Positions 31,346 to 44,700 of a stretch of DNA of 64,000 bases are shown here, one piece after another. Numbering within the stretch: position 1 is the first letter of the stretch; each line of letters opens with the position of its first letter. The translations under genes were made by a program, and so were the position numbers. The notes beneath the pieces are model-generated. The model worked only from the letters and a program-made list of their open reading frames with translations, was not told the DNA's origin and did no database searches. The stretch comes from Asterochloris sp. CNOR1 (Eukaryota > Chlorophyta > Trebouxiophyceae > Trebouxiales > Trebouxiaceae): contig OZ017753.1 of assembly GCA_963969365.1 (NCBI GenBank), positions 248,001 through 312,000 on the forward strand. The letters run 5' to 3'.

Positions 31346-34300
31346 ATGTCACAGGCACAGGTGGATGCTTACTCGGCGGTGATGAAGGCCATGTACGCTC
31401 AGGGCCTGACTCAGGTAATTCCCTGCTCGCCCCTGCAAACCTGCTTGCCCGCAGGTGACCTTGACTTGACACGTTTCCCTTCCCTGTGTCTGCTGCTCAC
31501 TGGCCTGCAGGGGATACACAAGCAGACATGTTGTTTTACAAGCTCAGCTTCCTGTGGAGCTGCACCTGAAGCGCAGCGCTGCTTGCTGCAAAGGTTCTGT
31601 GCTGCAACTTTGAGCTTGCTGCTGCTGCAGGAGCAGGACAAGCTCCTGACAGAGCTGCGATCGACACTGGGCATCACAGATGCGCAGAATCATGTGAGAG
31701 CAGTCTCTGCACTGTACCACTCTGCATGCCTAAGTGCAAGATGTTCAAGCAATTTCCCTCCCTGCAATTGCTCGGCAGTAAGAGTAGCTTCTGCATGAGG
31801 TTGTGAACCAGATCAAGTGGCTGGCAGCAGCTGTTTGACACTGGGCTCCTTGAAAAATTCCAGGTACGCTTATTTGCACACACAGTAAGTTGTTGTTCTA
31901 GCCATTATGGGGAGCGGGCGGGGGTTCGACGTTTCGGCTTAGAGCAGGGATTTGTAGTCTGTTGCTGAGAGATAATTCTGTGCCAGGATGTGCCTTGATG
32001 TGCCATCTGCCTGCTGCAGGAGTGCCTCATGGCCATGAGCCAAGATGAGGAGTTCAAAGCCTTGAGGTGAGATGGCAACTCTGAGAGGGCCTGCGCTCCT
32101 TGGCAGTGGCCATCCTCTGCCGAGGCGCCCACTTTGATAGGGCGCCCCATTTGCACCTGTTCGGAAACAACGGGATGCATTGCCGCATCATGATCAGCCC
32201 AGCGACATGAGTCACAGCACTGAGCCAAAGCCGCACAAGCCTCAGTTGTTTGATCCTATACCAACAGTGTCCCTTCAAGCAGCCTGCCGGTGCTGCAGGG
32301 ATGCAATCAAGGGCCAGCGTGCCAGCCGGGGCCCCAGCCCGGCAGCCCCAAACTCTGCGCCGCCAGCAGCCACAGGACGTGCCGCTGCAGCAGCCAGCCG
32401 CAGGGCCTCTGCAGCTGCTGCCCTGGCTGCAGATGGGGGTGTTGCAAAGCCCAAGGCGGGTGGTGGCAGGTCAGCCTGCCTAATAGCCTTGTTGAGTGCT
32501 GCTCATGATCTAATCATGTTTGGCTTCTGTAAGGAGCAGGGCCACAACAATGTGCTCTGGCTGGTGCTCTGCTGATGCTGTGGCGGCCTGAGGGCACTGT
32601 ATGCCCATGGAGGGCCGTGCTACAATAAGGAGAAGTGGCTATGGTGGCACCATCATGTGGCATGCGAGCAGTGTGCACCTGCACGCAGGAAGGGCAAGCA
32701 GCAGCCCAGACACTGCTTTCACATCTGTCTCTTGTGGCAGCGTCACGTGGCGCCTATGCAACCTTGCTGAGCATGCTGCTGCAGGGCACACACCCGTCGA
32801 ACAACTGCCCATTGTGCGTTTGCGCCTGACATACAAACTGCCAGCAGTATGAATGGCTGTGCCAGGAGTAAGGCAGGCAGCGGCAGGCAGCCTGCTTGAA
32901 CATAGCACCAATAGATTTCATTGGGCCTCTTGTGGCTTTTCAGAGCTCCATCGTACAGTTGACTGCATGCTGCAGGGCTGCCAAGCAGCAGCAGGCAGCT
33001 GCGCCAATACTCTAGCCTCTGGGGCTGGGCCCTGCTTTGTGGCCTTGTGGCATGCAGTGTCAACAGAGGTACCTCCGTGCTGCAGGGACACCAAGCAGCG
33101 CCGGGCAGCCCGCGCCAACAACATGGCAAAGCTCATCTCAAGCGACATCAGCTTCCCCGTTCCCTCAGCGCCCAAGAGGGATGTACCTGCGCCTAAACCA
33201 GAGCCCGTGCTTGCTGCCGCTCCTTCGGCAGCTGCAGCAGCAGCGGCGCCAGCGGCTGCAAAGGATGAGGAGGAGCAGGTTCATGACCTGATCATGCACG
33301 AAATCTGGTGAGTCACTGATCTTGAGCTGATGCACAGCTGCCAGCCAAGTAGCCCCTGTCGCCAGAGCAGAAGGCAGCGCCAGTGGCTGTCAAAGCTGGC
33401 GATCCTGTGAGTCTTGCTTCTATGGAACCATGACAGCAGGGCAGGCCAGCCAGCCCTTGCTGCCAGAGCAAGAGGCCGCCAGGCCTGTGGGCGCAGCCCT
33501 GATTGCATCGGCAATGGAGATGTGGAGGAAGCAGGTATAGGAGCTGATCATGCATGGGATGTGCATCTTCAGTCTGGTGGTGCAAAGCAGGTGGCATCCG
33601 GCCTGACGGTTGTTTCATGGACGATGCTTGTGCACAGCTTAGGCAACAGATTGCAGTTTGTGGGCTGCCCGGCTGACCTGCAGCACACTAACAGGTACTA
33701 CATCCCAACCTGCAGGCGCTTCTGGCCAGATGAGGGGCACAGGTGGATCAAGGGCATCATCACAGACTATAACCGCGAGGCTGATGAGCTGTGCATCATC
33801 TACTACATGAACACAGCCCATGAGGAGTGGGAGTGGGTGCGCCTCAGGTGCGGTCTCACAGGTCCAGTGCATTGATCCAGTGCACCTGCTGCAGAAGCAT
33901 GTTGCTGACCCGGCAGCCTAACACCCTCCAGTATTCAAGCTGGCTGGCAAACCCCTTCAGTGGCACGCTGGCAAGAGTCTAGGCTGACAGTTGATATCAG
34001 CCCAGTGCCTCCGCCGACCGGCTATGCTGCTGACCTGGCCGTGTCACACATGTGAGGGGCATACATTTGGGGAGATCCGTGCATTGGGATGGCCTCAGGC
34101 GCCGGCAGGCAGTCCCGTGCACTTTCTGTTGGGCCAAAATGCTCAGCAGCTGAGGCGCTGAACTGGCAGCAACAGGCATGCATATGATGTGCATGATGTT
34201 GTGCAGAGCACCTGTGCACAGTAATCAAGCGTAGCCTGCACAGGCAGAGCTACAGCTACCACTCTGCTGTCCTACATGTTCTCTTGGCTGCTTCCAGTGG

Positions 34301-35369
34301 CTGGTTTGAATATGCCAGCATCAGCCAGGGGCTACATACAGCATTCTGCGAACTTTTACAGCTCTGATCTTGCCGTGCTTCAGCAAGTTGCTCACTGCCG
34401 CAGAGTCACTATCATCTGTGAGTGCTTGACTGCTGGCGCCCCTGTGGGGCTCCATTTTAGCCCTGCTGCTACTAGCAGCAAGAGGCTGATTGCTTCTTTC
34501 TGTGTGGCCCTTTGAGGCTGTGGTGCTCCCCTGCTGCAGCAACATGGTGGAGAATGAGGAGAGTGCCAATGGGTACCGCCTGGCAGGCAAGGCAGATGTG
34601 CGCCTGGTCACCCCAGCCTCTGAGGCGGCCACCAGGCGGAAGGGCGGAACCACTGGCAACAGGGGCGGCAAGAGGCGGCGGGTGCGTGGCAGATCTAGCA
34701 TGCCTGACTTGCCAGCAGCTGGCAGTCTGGTGTGCAGGACATGCCAGGACAGACAGGGCAATGACCTTCTTGTGCATAGACACTGACTGCTCAATTTGGT
34801 TTTGACCTTGTGACAGTGCAAACAAATCAACTGCTGAGGCTGTGGCCAATGATATGGGCAAGTCTATACGCCAGTATCAATCTTCTGCATGTGCCTCCTG
34901 GCTCATTACATCGTCAATCGTGGCGTCATGCCATTGCGCAGAAATGCTTGGCAAACCACTGTTCCAATCCCTGTGCAGGATCTGGCCCCATCCATTTTTG
35001 TGTCAGACGCTGACGCGGAGGCAAGCCTGCAGCGGCAGATTGCAGTGGCTGGCGTGGATGAGCTGCTGCGCCTGGCAGAGGGCTTCAAGCAGCGCACGGC
35101 AGAGGCAAATGCGGAAGTTAACCTCCTCATTGAGTTGGATGCTCCGTGGCAGGGTGAGTGGCCTGGTGTGCTGGCAGCCTTGTGAGAGTGATTTGCACCT
35201 CCTGCCCAAGCATCACTCAGTCCTGTTCGCCAAACCCCCCTGTGTGCTGTCTGCAGACCCCGATAAATTGCTTCAGCTCCAGCTGGAACAGCTCACTGCG
35301 CACGAGAAGGCGCTGATTGCAGAGCTGTCTGTCACGATGCCTGCAGACTCTGACATCCTTGTAAATTAG
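31346..35369 (+). CDS. EML: EMSY-like (EML) ENT-Tudor chromatin reader
   Basis: Nine exons (31346-31414, 31631-31693, 32020-32066, 32299-32469, 33086-33307, 33716-33847, 34540-34681, 34979-35153, 35257-35369) join in phase to 377 aa. Residues 1-60 are an ENT domain: VDAYSAVMKAMYAQG, EQDKLLTELRSTLGITDAQN, ECLMAMSQDEEFKAL. An Ala/Pro/Lys-rich linker follows. The Agenet/Tudor domain reads WRFWPDEGHRWIKGIITDYN and IIYYMNTAHEEWEWVRL, aligning with plant EML proteins (ITDYNP, YDINTANETWEWV). A basic tract (GGKRRR) and a C-terminal helical pair (DELLRLAEGFKQRTAEANAE, KLLQLQLEQLTAHEKALIAE) complete it, as in Arabidopsis EML. Plant EMLs bind methylated histone H3 and take part in defence and seed development; only the reader role is inferred. 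TGTAA follows 82 bases after the stop. Confidence 0.88.
32969..33010 (+). repeat. Echo of the start of EML exon 33086-33307
   Basis: CTGCAGGG-CTGCCAAGCAGC followed by AGGCAGCTGCGCCAA mirrors the true acceptor and CACCAAGCAGCGCCGGGCAG at 33080-33117. Confidence 0.75.
33524..33566 (+). repeat. Echo of the end of EML exon 33086-33307
   Basis: GAGGAAGCAGGTATAGGAGC followed by TGATCATGCATGGGATGTGC echoes GAGGAGCAGGTTCATGACCT and TGATCATGCACGAAATCTGG at the true exon end. Confidence 0.8.
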
Positions 35370-35741
35370 CCGCTGATGCCCTGCCTCCCCCTCTGCCATG
35401 CCATGCCAATGTTGCCCCCTTATCTTGCTCAATCAAAGAATGATTCATCGTGTAAGATCAGCTGCCAAAAAACAATAACAACCAGGAGCAGTGCCAGCAA
35501 CCTATCCCGTCCTTCAACGCTGTAGAGTGGCGTGTGGGCTTCCGAAGGCTTAGAAGAGATTTCGCTTGCGTTTCTCATCATCCCCAGTTTTACTGCACTT
35601 TCTTTAAGTTCAGTTCGACGTGCACCTCGACCACTCAAGCCTGCATGCATGTGCCACAGTGACAGGCTGCGATTTGAGGGACATCAGTGAGCATTGCAAG
35701 TGGAGTGCTCCAGGACAGCAGCACATCATGCAGCTCAGCTA
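35370..35741. other. EML 3' flank and LRR-cyclase promoter
   Basis: About 370 bases, AT-rich at 35400-35620. It holds the EML poly(A) signal and the upstream region of the cyclase gene. No further element seen. Confidence 0.5.
35451..35455 (+). terminator. TGTAA poly(A) signal of EML
   Basis: Chlorophyte-type TGTAA 82 bases after the EML stop, in an AT-richer 3' flank. Confidence 0.5.
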
Positions 35742-38700
35742 ATGCCAGTCCACAAAGCAGCTGTAGCAGCACTATGCCTAGCAATCTCAGCAAGCCTGGT
35801 CCGGCCTGCAGCAGTGCTGGCTGCTTGCAATGCAACCTGCCAGGACGCACACCGAATGGCTCTGCAGCAGCTGTACATCAGCACATCAGGGCCCCAGTGG
35901 TACAGCAGCACTGGGTGGACAACCAACGGCAGCGCCAACATCAGCACTGATAGTACCCCAGAGCACTGCAGCTGGTTTGGCATCACCTGCTGCGGGTCCG
36001 ATGGCACAGCACAGACTCCAGATGGAGAGCTGATGTGCTCGGCTAATAACAGCGTGGTCTATGTGGTAAGTGCAGAACAGACCTCTTCAGGCAGGTTACT
36101 TCATGCACCCCAGCCTGGTGCAACTTGAAGCCTTCCTGTTCAAATGCGTGCAATGGCTGGATATGCGTCTGCTGTCTACAAGTCCTTAGGTGCAAGCCGT
36201 CGCCAGCAGGTGTTGACATCTGCAGCTGGGAATCTGGCGGGTGCTAGGAATGCATGCATATCTGCACCATCCCTGGCAATCTTTGCTCTGGCTGCTGTGC
36301 AGCGGCTCCCTGACAATGGCCTCAGCGGGACATTGCCAGATGCTGCCTTGGGCGCGCTGACCGATTATCTGATTGGCATCGACTTGCACGGCAAGTAGCA
36401 TCATTCCTGGGCAGCGTCTGCCAGCTTGTTGATGATGAGTGTTGAGACAACATCCCCCCCATCTGCAGAAAATCATCTCACTGGCACAATTCCCACATCA
36501 CTTGGGCTTTGTGAGGACCCAAACTGCCCACCACTCATGCTCCTGGATCTTGCCCAGAATTTCTTGACAGGTAGGCAGCTGTTTTGCGCATGTGTCCTTC
36601 AGAACATGCTTGATAAGTTGCCTTCCATGCACCGCCAGGTACCATCCCGTACAACATCTTCAACTCCAGCAAGCTGGTCATGTTTGAAGTGGTGAGCCTA
36701 AGGGTTCAGCTTCCTGACGGCTGGTCTATGCTCGAATTACTGAAGCGCACTCTTTGGAAAGCACAGGTCCCCAGACAAGTTCACTCATGTCTACAGGACA
36801 TGAATAACCTGACAGGGCCAGTGCCAGGCTTCGATCTTGCAAACGATTTGGCGTACTTCAGCGCTTCACACAACCAGTGGGTGCCTCCCCGGGCCTGCAG
36901 AGCAGGCATTTGTTGAGTGCTGCACAGGTGCCTGCTGATGGCTCCCTGCAATGTGCAGGCTGACTGGAACCATTCCTGCCAGCTGGCTGTCCCCAGAGCC
37001 ATTCTGGTTTTTCAATGTGAACTACAACAAGGTCAGAATCTCACCGCCTGCATCAATATGTTCACTGTAGGTCTCCTGCATGTTCTGCTGGGGAGCCTGA
37101 TCCCCAATTGACATGCTTTGCAGCTGACCGGAACCATTCCGCCGCCAGACGAGCCCTACAACAATTGGATATACACTGCTCTGTATGAAGGTAGCCTTCA
37201 TTGTTTCTGCAAACTGTGCAAGGGTTGAGTCTTGGCCAGGACCCCTGCTGTCTTGAAGCCGTGCAGGCGGTAACATTGAGGTCCGTCTCAGGAGGAATCA
37301 GGTGACTGCAGGCACCCGCACATGGCAATCTCAGGGCAGAGCCCTTTGCAGCAGCTCCTCTGCTGCTGCATCAACTCTGTGATACTGCGCCTTGCCTTGC
37401 AGTTGACTGGAACCATCCCTGTGGAATTGGGCTGGCTACCAGTTGAGGTGGGTCTTCCTATTGCATTCCTGCGTTTGACACTTCATGCACTCTTCTTGAC
37501 TCATATTCTTCAACTTGCAGATCTTGCACTTGGCAGACAACAAGTTGACAGGGCCAATTGATCAGGCCATTGAGAGCATGCACTTCCTGAGCACTCTTCT
37601 GGTCGGCAGCAACCAGCTCACCGGGCCTTTGCCGTCAGCTATGGCAACTACACGTCTACAGGTGCGGATTGGTTGACCCACACAGAATTCCTTTGTAGCG
37701 GTACCAGGATTGGTGTGCCATGCCTCCAAAATGTGTCCCCCATGCCACAGTGCGCTTTCTAATAGTTGTCAAGATCTTCTGCAGGAGTTTGACATCAGCC
37801 ACAACCAGATCACAGGAACTCTTCCAGAATTCCTCAGTCAGCAGACCTCACTGGCTACCATCTATCTGGATGACAACAAGCTGAGGTGTGTCATCCTCTA
37901 ATGGCCTGCTAGTGTGAGCAATTCAATGGTCACTGAGCCCTTGAGTGGTGTTCTATTGTCTATGTAGTGGCAGCATTCCAGATTCTTATGGCAGTCTTGT
38001 GTTCTGCCAAGAGTTCCAAGCGGCAGAAAACAACCTGACAGGCACTACTAATGCCGCTGGCACCACTGTGCTGCCAATGCTTATGTCGGTGGACAGGTGG
38101 GGGCTCCGCGTGATGCCACTGGAGCTAGTTCCATATTGAGAACTTGCTCTGCATGCTGAGCTGATGTTGTGCCATTGCACTGCAGCAACAATTTTTATGA
38201 TGTGCCTGGTATGCCCCACATGGCGTGCCCAAGAATAATCCCCAATACCACAATGTTCCCCCTTCTACAGATTGTCTCGCTCTCTCCAAATTACTTAAAC
38301 TATGAGGTGTGCTATTTGCTACTGGCTTGGTGCTTCATCATGCTGCCACTTAGCCAAGGTATTTCCAGCATTTCAACGCTATGTGCACTTCCTTGTTGCC
38401 TGGACAACACATCATATCCAAGCCTTTCACCTGCCACCTCGACATTTTCCTCACTGCCTGCAGTCCTGCACCTGTGATATTGGGTATGTCTTGATGGTGG
38501 ATGCGGCTACCAACTATGCCACTTGCGAGCTCCTCACCCCGCCCTCTCATCAGCTCAGCACTCTTCTGGCAGCTGCAATTCCCCCCCTCACGTTGCTTCT
38601 CCTGGGGTTGGCTGTGCTCCTGCACCGCTCCAAGGGCAAGCTGAGCACCTATGCAAACTACTTTGTCAAGTCCATCAAGCCTCCAGGTACAACAATTGCT

Positions 38701-41700
38701 GCCTCAATGAGGATGATGGCTTGCCCGCCTGGCAGTAGGCAGTCAAGCAATGTAGACCGCCATGTGCCGAGCAAACGCATCTTGTTGCCTTGCACCTGCA
38801 CACCCCTCATGACTGGTCATGACTGCGCATGACCGTGCGCACCAATGCAGGTGCTGGTCAGAATGCCACGCTGGTTGCCACAGATGTGGAGGGCAGCACT
38901 GCGCTGTGGGAGTGGAATCATGTCCTCATGGATCAGGCCATTGAGATACATGATCGCGTCATGCGTGCAACCCTTTCGAAATTTGGCGGATACGAGATTT
39001 CCACAGGCAAGCTGAGCCCCCACTGATCTAAGTCTTCTCTGCAACTTTGCTGGCCAATACAGTGTCTGGTACTTGCAGAGGGTGATGCTTTCCTGATGGC
39101 CTTCCACGAGCCCGCTGATGCAGTCAGATGGGCTCTTGCGACTCAGCAGGTGCGCTTGGCACAATGATAAGATGTGGCAGCAATATTGACAGGTGCCCCA
39201 CGCGCCTAGCGTTCTTGCACACAGCATATCAGGTGTGCACTGGCAGCAAGACTGGCAACCTTGGGTATTGTGTGTGACACTCTGCAGGCACTTCTGACAG
39301 CCAAATGGCCAGAAGCACTGCAGTACCATGAGAAGAGCTGCATACGCTGCTTTGACATGGAGGAGCTTGGCATGCCATCAACACAGAGATCAGCGTCCCA
39401 GTGTCCAGGTGAGCCAAGATATGGCATGGGAGACTTGGAGTAGAGGTATACCTGTCAAGCATCTGCTCAAATTTCTTGCAAGGCACTTCTAGGCTCAGCC
39501 AGTGGCATCAGCTTCTGGACTGACATGTTTCTTCTCTGCACAGCTGTTGAGGAGGGTGCAAGCATACAGAGCCGCAGGTCCATCCACATAGAAAGGGCAG
39601 CCAATGACGTCTCGGCCAGGGACGCTCAGGAGCCATCCACTGCAAATTTTGTTCGGCTGCAAGAGGTGTGCTGCCTGCTCTGCATTGCTCATGCAAATTC
39701 TTTGTTTCCTGAGTGGTGCAAACTGACGTCTGCACCCAGCGCAACAGCTGCTAGTGGGCAGGGGCCCTCTAATTGATTGAATTGATTGCTGCCTGCCAAC
39801 CCTGGCTGACGGGAGGTACAGCAACAAACAGTGCCTGAGACGCTTGCAGGTAGATCCATTGGCCATCATGTTCCGAGGCTTCTCAGTGCGCATGGCAATG
39901 GCCACAGGCCTTGTTCACAAAACAACCATCAACTCCAACAACAGCAGGATGGAGTATGAGGGGAATTTTGTGGGGGTCCTGCAAGCGTTGTCTGATGTGC
40001 CCGCCGGTGGGCAGATCATCATGGACAGTCAGACCTTCTCAAGTGAGCCTGCATGTGCTCGTGTTGGTTGAAGGTTGTATGCTGAGGGGCTGCTTCCTTC
40101 CTCATCACAAGCATCGACGGCTGTGCCGTGCCCGTGATGCCATTTGACATTGACATTGACCTTGTGCAGCATTGGGCAGGCGTACGCTCATGCTGTGTAG
40201 CAACATAAGATTGTGTGGCATGCAGGTATCAATAGCACTCTCACGGAGCTACTACAGCGTGTGCCAAAGCACCCAGACTATGCAGCTCTGAGGTCATTGC
40301 AGAGGTGAATTCTTTGTTCTCAGGCCAGGCAGCCATGGCATCCACAATTAGCACACAGCCAGATGTGCAACATACATTTGCGGCGTGCACGTTTCAATGC
40401 ACCACCGCATCTCTCAAGGCCTCTTCACAGTCTAGCCTTGTCACTTGCAACGTCACAGCAGGTCGCTGAGGGCGTGGTGCAGCCTTAGCCTCTTGTTTGC
40501 TGAGAGGGTTTCCTGAGTCTCATTGCACCTGGCTGCAGTACACAGCGCCAACAGAGTGATGCTGGGTACAGACCTGCCAACAGGTCTTCCACTAGCTTCA
40601 GCCACAAGCAGCACAGGCCCTCCAGCTTCGATCAAGTGAGGGGGCCCAGCTTTAGCCACAAGCAGCGCAGGGGCTCCAGCATTGATCAAAGGAGGGAGTC
40701 CATCAGTGACCAAGGCGTCAGGCACAGCGCTGACCACCATGGGCTCACATCGATGGCTAGCATGTAGGCTGGCACACTGCCTGGACCAGTGGTCTTGATG
40801 CATTGCCAGATGAGCCTGTTGCGTGGTCCAGATCGGCCATAGAATCAGCATGACGGCAGGCTGGCTCAAACACACTGGTCGAGCTGCAGGGCACCATTTG
40901 GCGTGTCTCAGGGCTGGCTGAATGGGATTACTGAAGTGGACCACTTGCCCAGCGAGCAGGGCACCAGCAGGAGGAGTGGCGAGCGCCAGGCGCCCAAGAA
41001 GTGGTGGCAACGGCTCAAACGGGAAGGTCAGTGATGTCTCACGTTGCCACGTCTCCGATGCCTCATGCACAAGTGTTCCCTGCAGCCTGGACCTGTTGTT
41101 GTTGTTGTTGGAATCCGTAAAAAGACAATGCAGCGTGATAACATGTTGTAGCAGGGTCAGTGCGGACTGAGCCTTGGCAGGGGAGGCAATGTCCATGCCT
41201 GAGCTGCGTCGTGAGGCATCAACCCAAGCCCACTGACAACTAGTGTGCCCCAGCCCTAGGAGACAAGGACGACGCAGGGGCTGGCAGCCTCATCGTCATG
41301 GACATGGGCATGCATGTCTTCCATGACCTGCCCGAGCCCAAGCAGCTGTTCCAGATCCTGGTGCCCGGCCTGGAGGAGAGGGCACGCATGCTGCCCAAGC
41401 TGAGCACTGCAGAGCAGCTGTCTCCAGGTGAGCAGGTTTGTGGAGCAACATGGCCTGACACATCTGAGGCCCTGCTGCATTGCATTGGTGCAGCATGCCA
41501 TCTGCTTTAGTATTGTTGCCTTGTAAGATGATCAAGGTACACCTGTTATCCCACTGAGGCCCTCCTGGCTGTGTTCTGACAACAATGCTGAGACAAGCCT
41601 TGCTGCCTGCAGGATATCTGGACGCCCCTGCAGCAGCCTCAGCGCCTCTGTCCCCTTCTGCAAAGCTGGAGGCTGGCCTGCCAAGTGTCACCATTGTGTT

Positions 41701-44700
41701 CTGCTCTCTGGACGGACTCAAGATCATGAAGGTGGGCAGCTGGACACCTGAGCTTGCTTGCACACGGCATGATGGAGGATGTCTCACGTCTCACCTTGTG
41801 GACCACCTTCACCCTGGACTTACAGGTGCATCCCTGTTCTGCCACAGCCTTTGTGCCTGGCTGGGATACTTGCACCTCATCTGAGTTTTTAGTAATATAT
41901 TTTGCAGCTGTGTGTGGTCCATTGCCCGCACATTGCCCTGCTTCCCAGGGGAAAACTACAAAGCTTACCAGCAGGATGACAGGCTGCTTGACTGCAGGCC
42001 CTGGATGGCATAGCTGTGTCCCGCATCTTGGTGCTGTACCGGGACACCTTGCGGCGGGTACTGCGCCAGACTGAGGGCTACGAGTGCCAGGAGAGTGAGG
42101 GGACGTTCATGCTGGTCTTTGAGCGGCCTCTGAAGGCTGTGCAGTTCTGCCTGCTGGTGAGCTGGAGGGATGTGAGGGCTGCTGAAGTAGAGCTGTGACA
42201 GGCCTGCCAGTGTGTGTAGCAGCAGTGCAACGAAGGCTCTTCAGCTGGCCAGTTCGTTCATTTATGAGCAACATAGCATCTGTTGCCTTTGTCGGAGACG
42301 AATTGCCACTAAGATGTGTAGTCAAGCCTGAGCATGGCATTGAGGCATGGAATGCCTATGAGGCACCTGAACCACCTGCATGCTGCCATAATGCAAGGGA
42401 CGGCAGCTGTGCAGCTCTTTGTCTACATATTGCAGCTTCCATTGCTTGGTAGTCATCTAACTCAAGCGCAGCATATATGCCCTGCAGGTGCAAGAGCTCA
42501 TGGTGGAGGTCTACTGGGGGGAGGATGTCACCAGCATGGCGCCCTGCAAAACACAAGTTGGCCCAAATGGGCAGCTGGTGTTCCTGGGGTGAGTGCAGCT
42601 TCACTTGTCATCGTCAGATACCAGCTGTTCGGATGCACCAGTACTGTTTGCTGAGGGTTCTTGTTACTTGTGTCACATGTTGCCAAGCACATCTGTGGGA
42701 TACTGAGTCGATCGGCTGCCTCTGAAGCACACCACTGCGGGCTGGCAGCCTGGGCGCCATCATGTCTCAGATGCTGCTCTGCAGGCCGCGTGTGAAGATG
42801 GGGTTGTATCAGGGGGTTCCGGACAGGATCACCCCTCACGTGACGGCTGGCAAGGCTGACTACTTTGGGACGTGAGTTTCACATGGTGCCACTCTGTCTG
42901 CCCTGCTCTACCTGTGTTGGTGCCTTGAATTGCTCTTGTTCCATGCAGGTTGGTCAATCGTGCGGCCCGGCATTGTAATGGAGCGGGTGAGCAACAGCCA
43001 TGGGTGCCTAAGTATGCCTGCTGTGCATACGCTAGCAGCTCACTGCAAGTCTGACAGTGCAACATGTGTGCCTGCAGCTCATGGCGGGCAGATCTGTGCT
43101 CCATTGGACATTGTGGCAGCTGCCATTGAGGAGTGGACAGGACAGCCATGCCCTGCACTGCCTCAGGATGGAGTCCCGCTGATGCTTCAGGTTGGAGGCC
43201 AGCTTTGCAACACACACACTCAACCTGCAGTGCTGCTTATGTCAGTGCTGCCCATGTGGTCAGCATCTGTGCCGTAGCCCCAACCAGGCGCAGAACAGCC
43301 TGCCATCTTATTCTGCAGGCTGTATCCCATGACACTGCTGAGTATGTGCATCCGCTGATGTCCCGCCTGTCATCATTGGAACCCCTGGCTCACAGCCAGA
43401 GTCTGAAGCGCCAGATGGCTGAGGCAGCCAACAGGAAGGAGGTCAGCCTCGAGCACCACGCAGTGGCACCCCAGCTGCCTGTAGATTGCTTTGTAACGAC
43501 GTCATGGGATGTGCCTGGCCAGCATGTGTTTGTGCTGACAATCATAGCAGAGGGTTGCCTAGGGTTCACAGGCTCTATTTTGGCGGCCCTAGCCATTCCT
43601 GTTCACTCACTTCTGGCCTAACCTTTTGTGCAGCTCATCAGGAGTGTCAGTAGGAGGCCCACTGCAGACATAGCAGCAGTGCTAGTGCCACCAGCTGTGA
43701 CAAGGTGATTGGCACTATCATGTGCTTTCTGCCTTGCCCATGCTCGCATCTTTGCTTGTACCACCGCATAGGGCCAACAACTCATCGCGCAACAGCGAGT
43801 ATGCTGCTACAGGGGATCTTTGGATGAAGATCATCTGTGCAAGGTCCTTTGCAAGAAGGTCTCCATTACACCTCAAGCACCTGCCAAGGAGCTGGAGGCA
43901 GAGCCTAGCGAAGCCAGTCTGCAGGGCTTCTTCCGGTGAGCTTGCTTCAGTGCAGGCTATATCTACCTCGATGTCAACCCAAGAGAGCAGGGCCATGTCA
44001 GTGTTCTCTGTCAGTTGTTCGCACTGCCACACATCTGTCTGACCTGCTTGCAGAAAGTCCGCCGGCATGGACGCCGATATACAGTCCTCTGCCAATTCTG
44101 CCAGCGCTCTGCTTGGGGACAAACATGGCAATCCCGGTGGGTAGCAGATCAGAACACTGTTGCCTGCGCTCCAGTGTGTTCCTTGAATGCTGCTAAGCGC
44201 ATCGTGTGAGTCGCTGGTCGGCATCAAGTCTACAAGTGCTTGATGCGATGACCAATTCTCAGCGCTGGGCCGCTGATGCTGAGAGCAACGTGTCTGTCTA
44301 CAGCTGGCAGACAGTCTGAAGGCCTTGCCAGCCTCTCACAATCAAAGGCGGGCGGTGGCATTGCTGGACCATCGCCTGTTCCTGTAATTGCGCGTCCTCA
44401 GAAAGTCAGGTGAATCTTGCCAGAAGCCCGGTCGACTTGTCCTGTCGTGAGCATTCAATCAGGCAGATCTGTTACCAAGCTGTTGCGGTCCACTGTGTAC
44501 TTCTGCTGTACAGGTTAGACCATCCAGCCGTGAGTGATTCCCCGGTCATGTCAAATGATGGTAGCCTTTCCATAGCAAACAGTCACAGAATATCAGAGGT
44601 GGGGCTGCTTATTTGTGGCTGACCAGAGCTGCTTGATAGGCCCACTGTCTGCAGACCCCTGCTTTGAATTGCGTCCTGGATCTCATCGCTGCAAGCCGGC

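Noticed and set aside
40453-41196. 247-codon minus-strand frame inside the LRR-cyclase gene
   Set aside because: The plus strand here carries two phase-consistent exons (40584-40763 and 40890-41026) that complete the cyclase. The minus frame matches no family and reads as antisense shadow.
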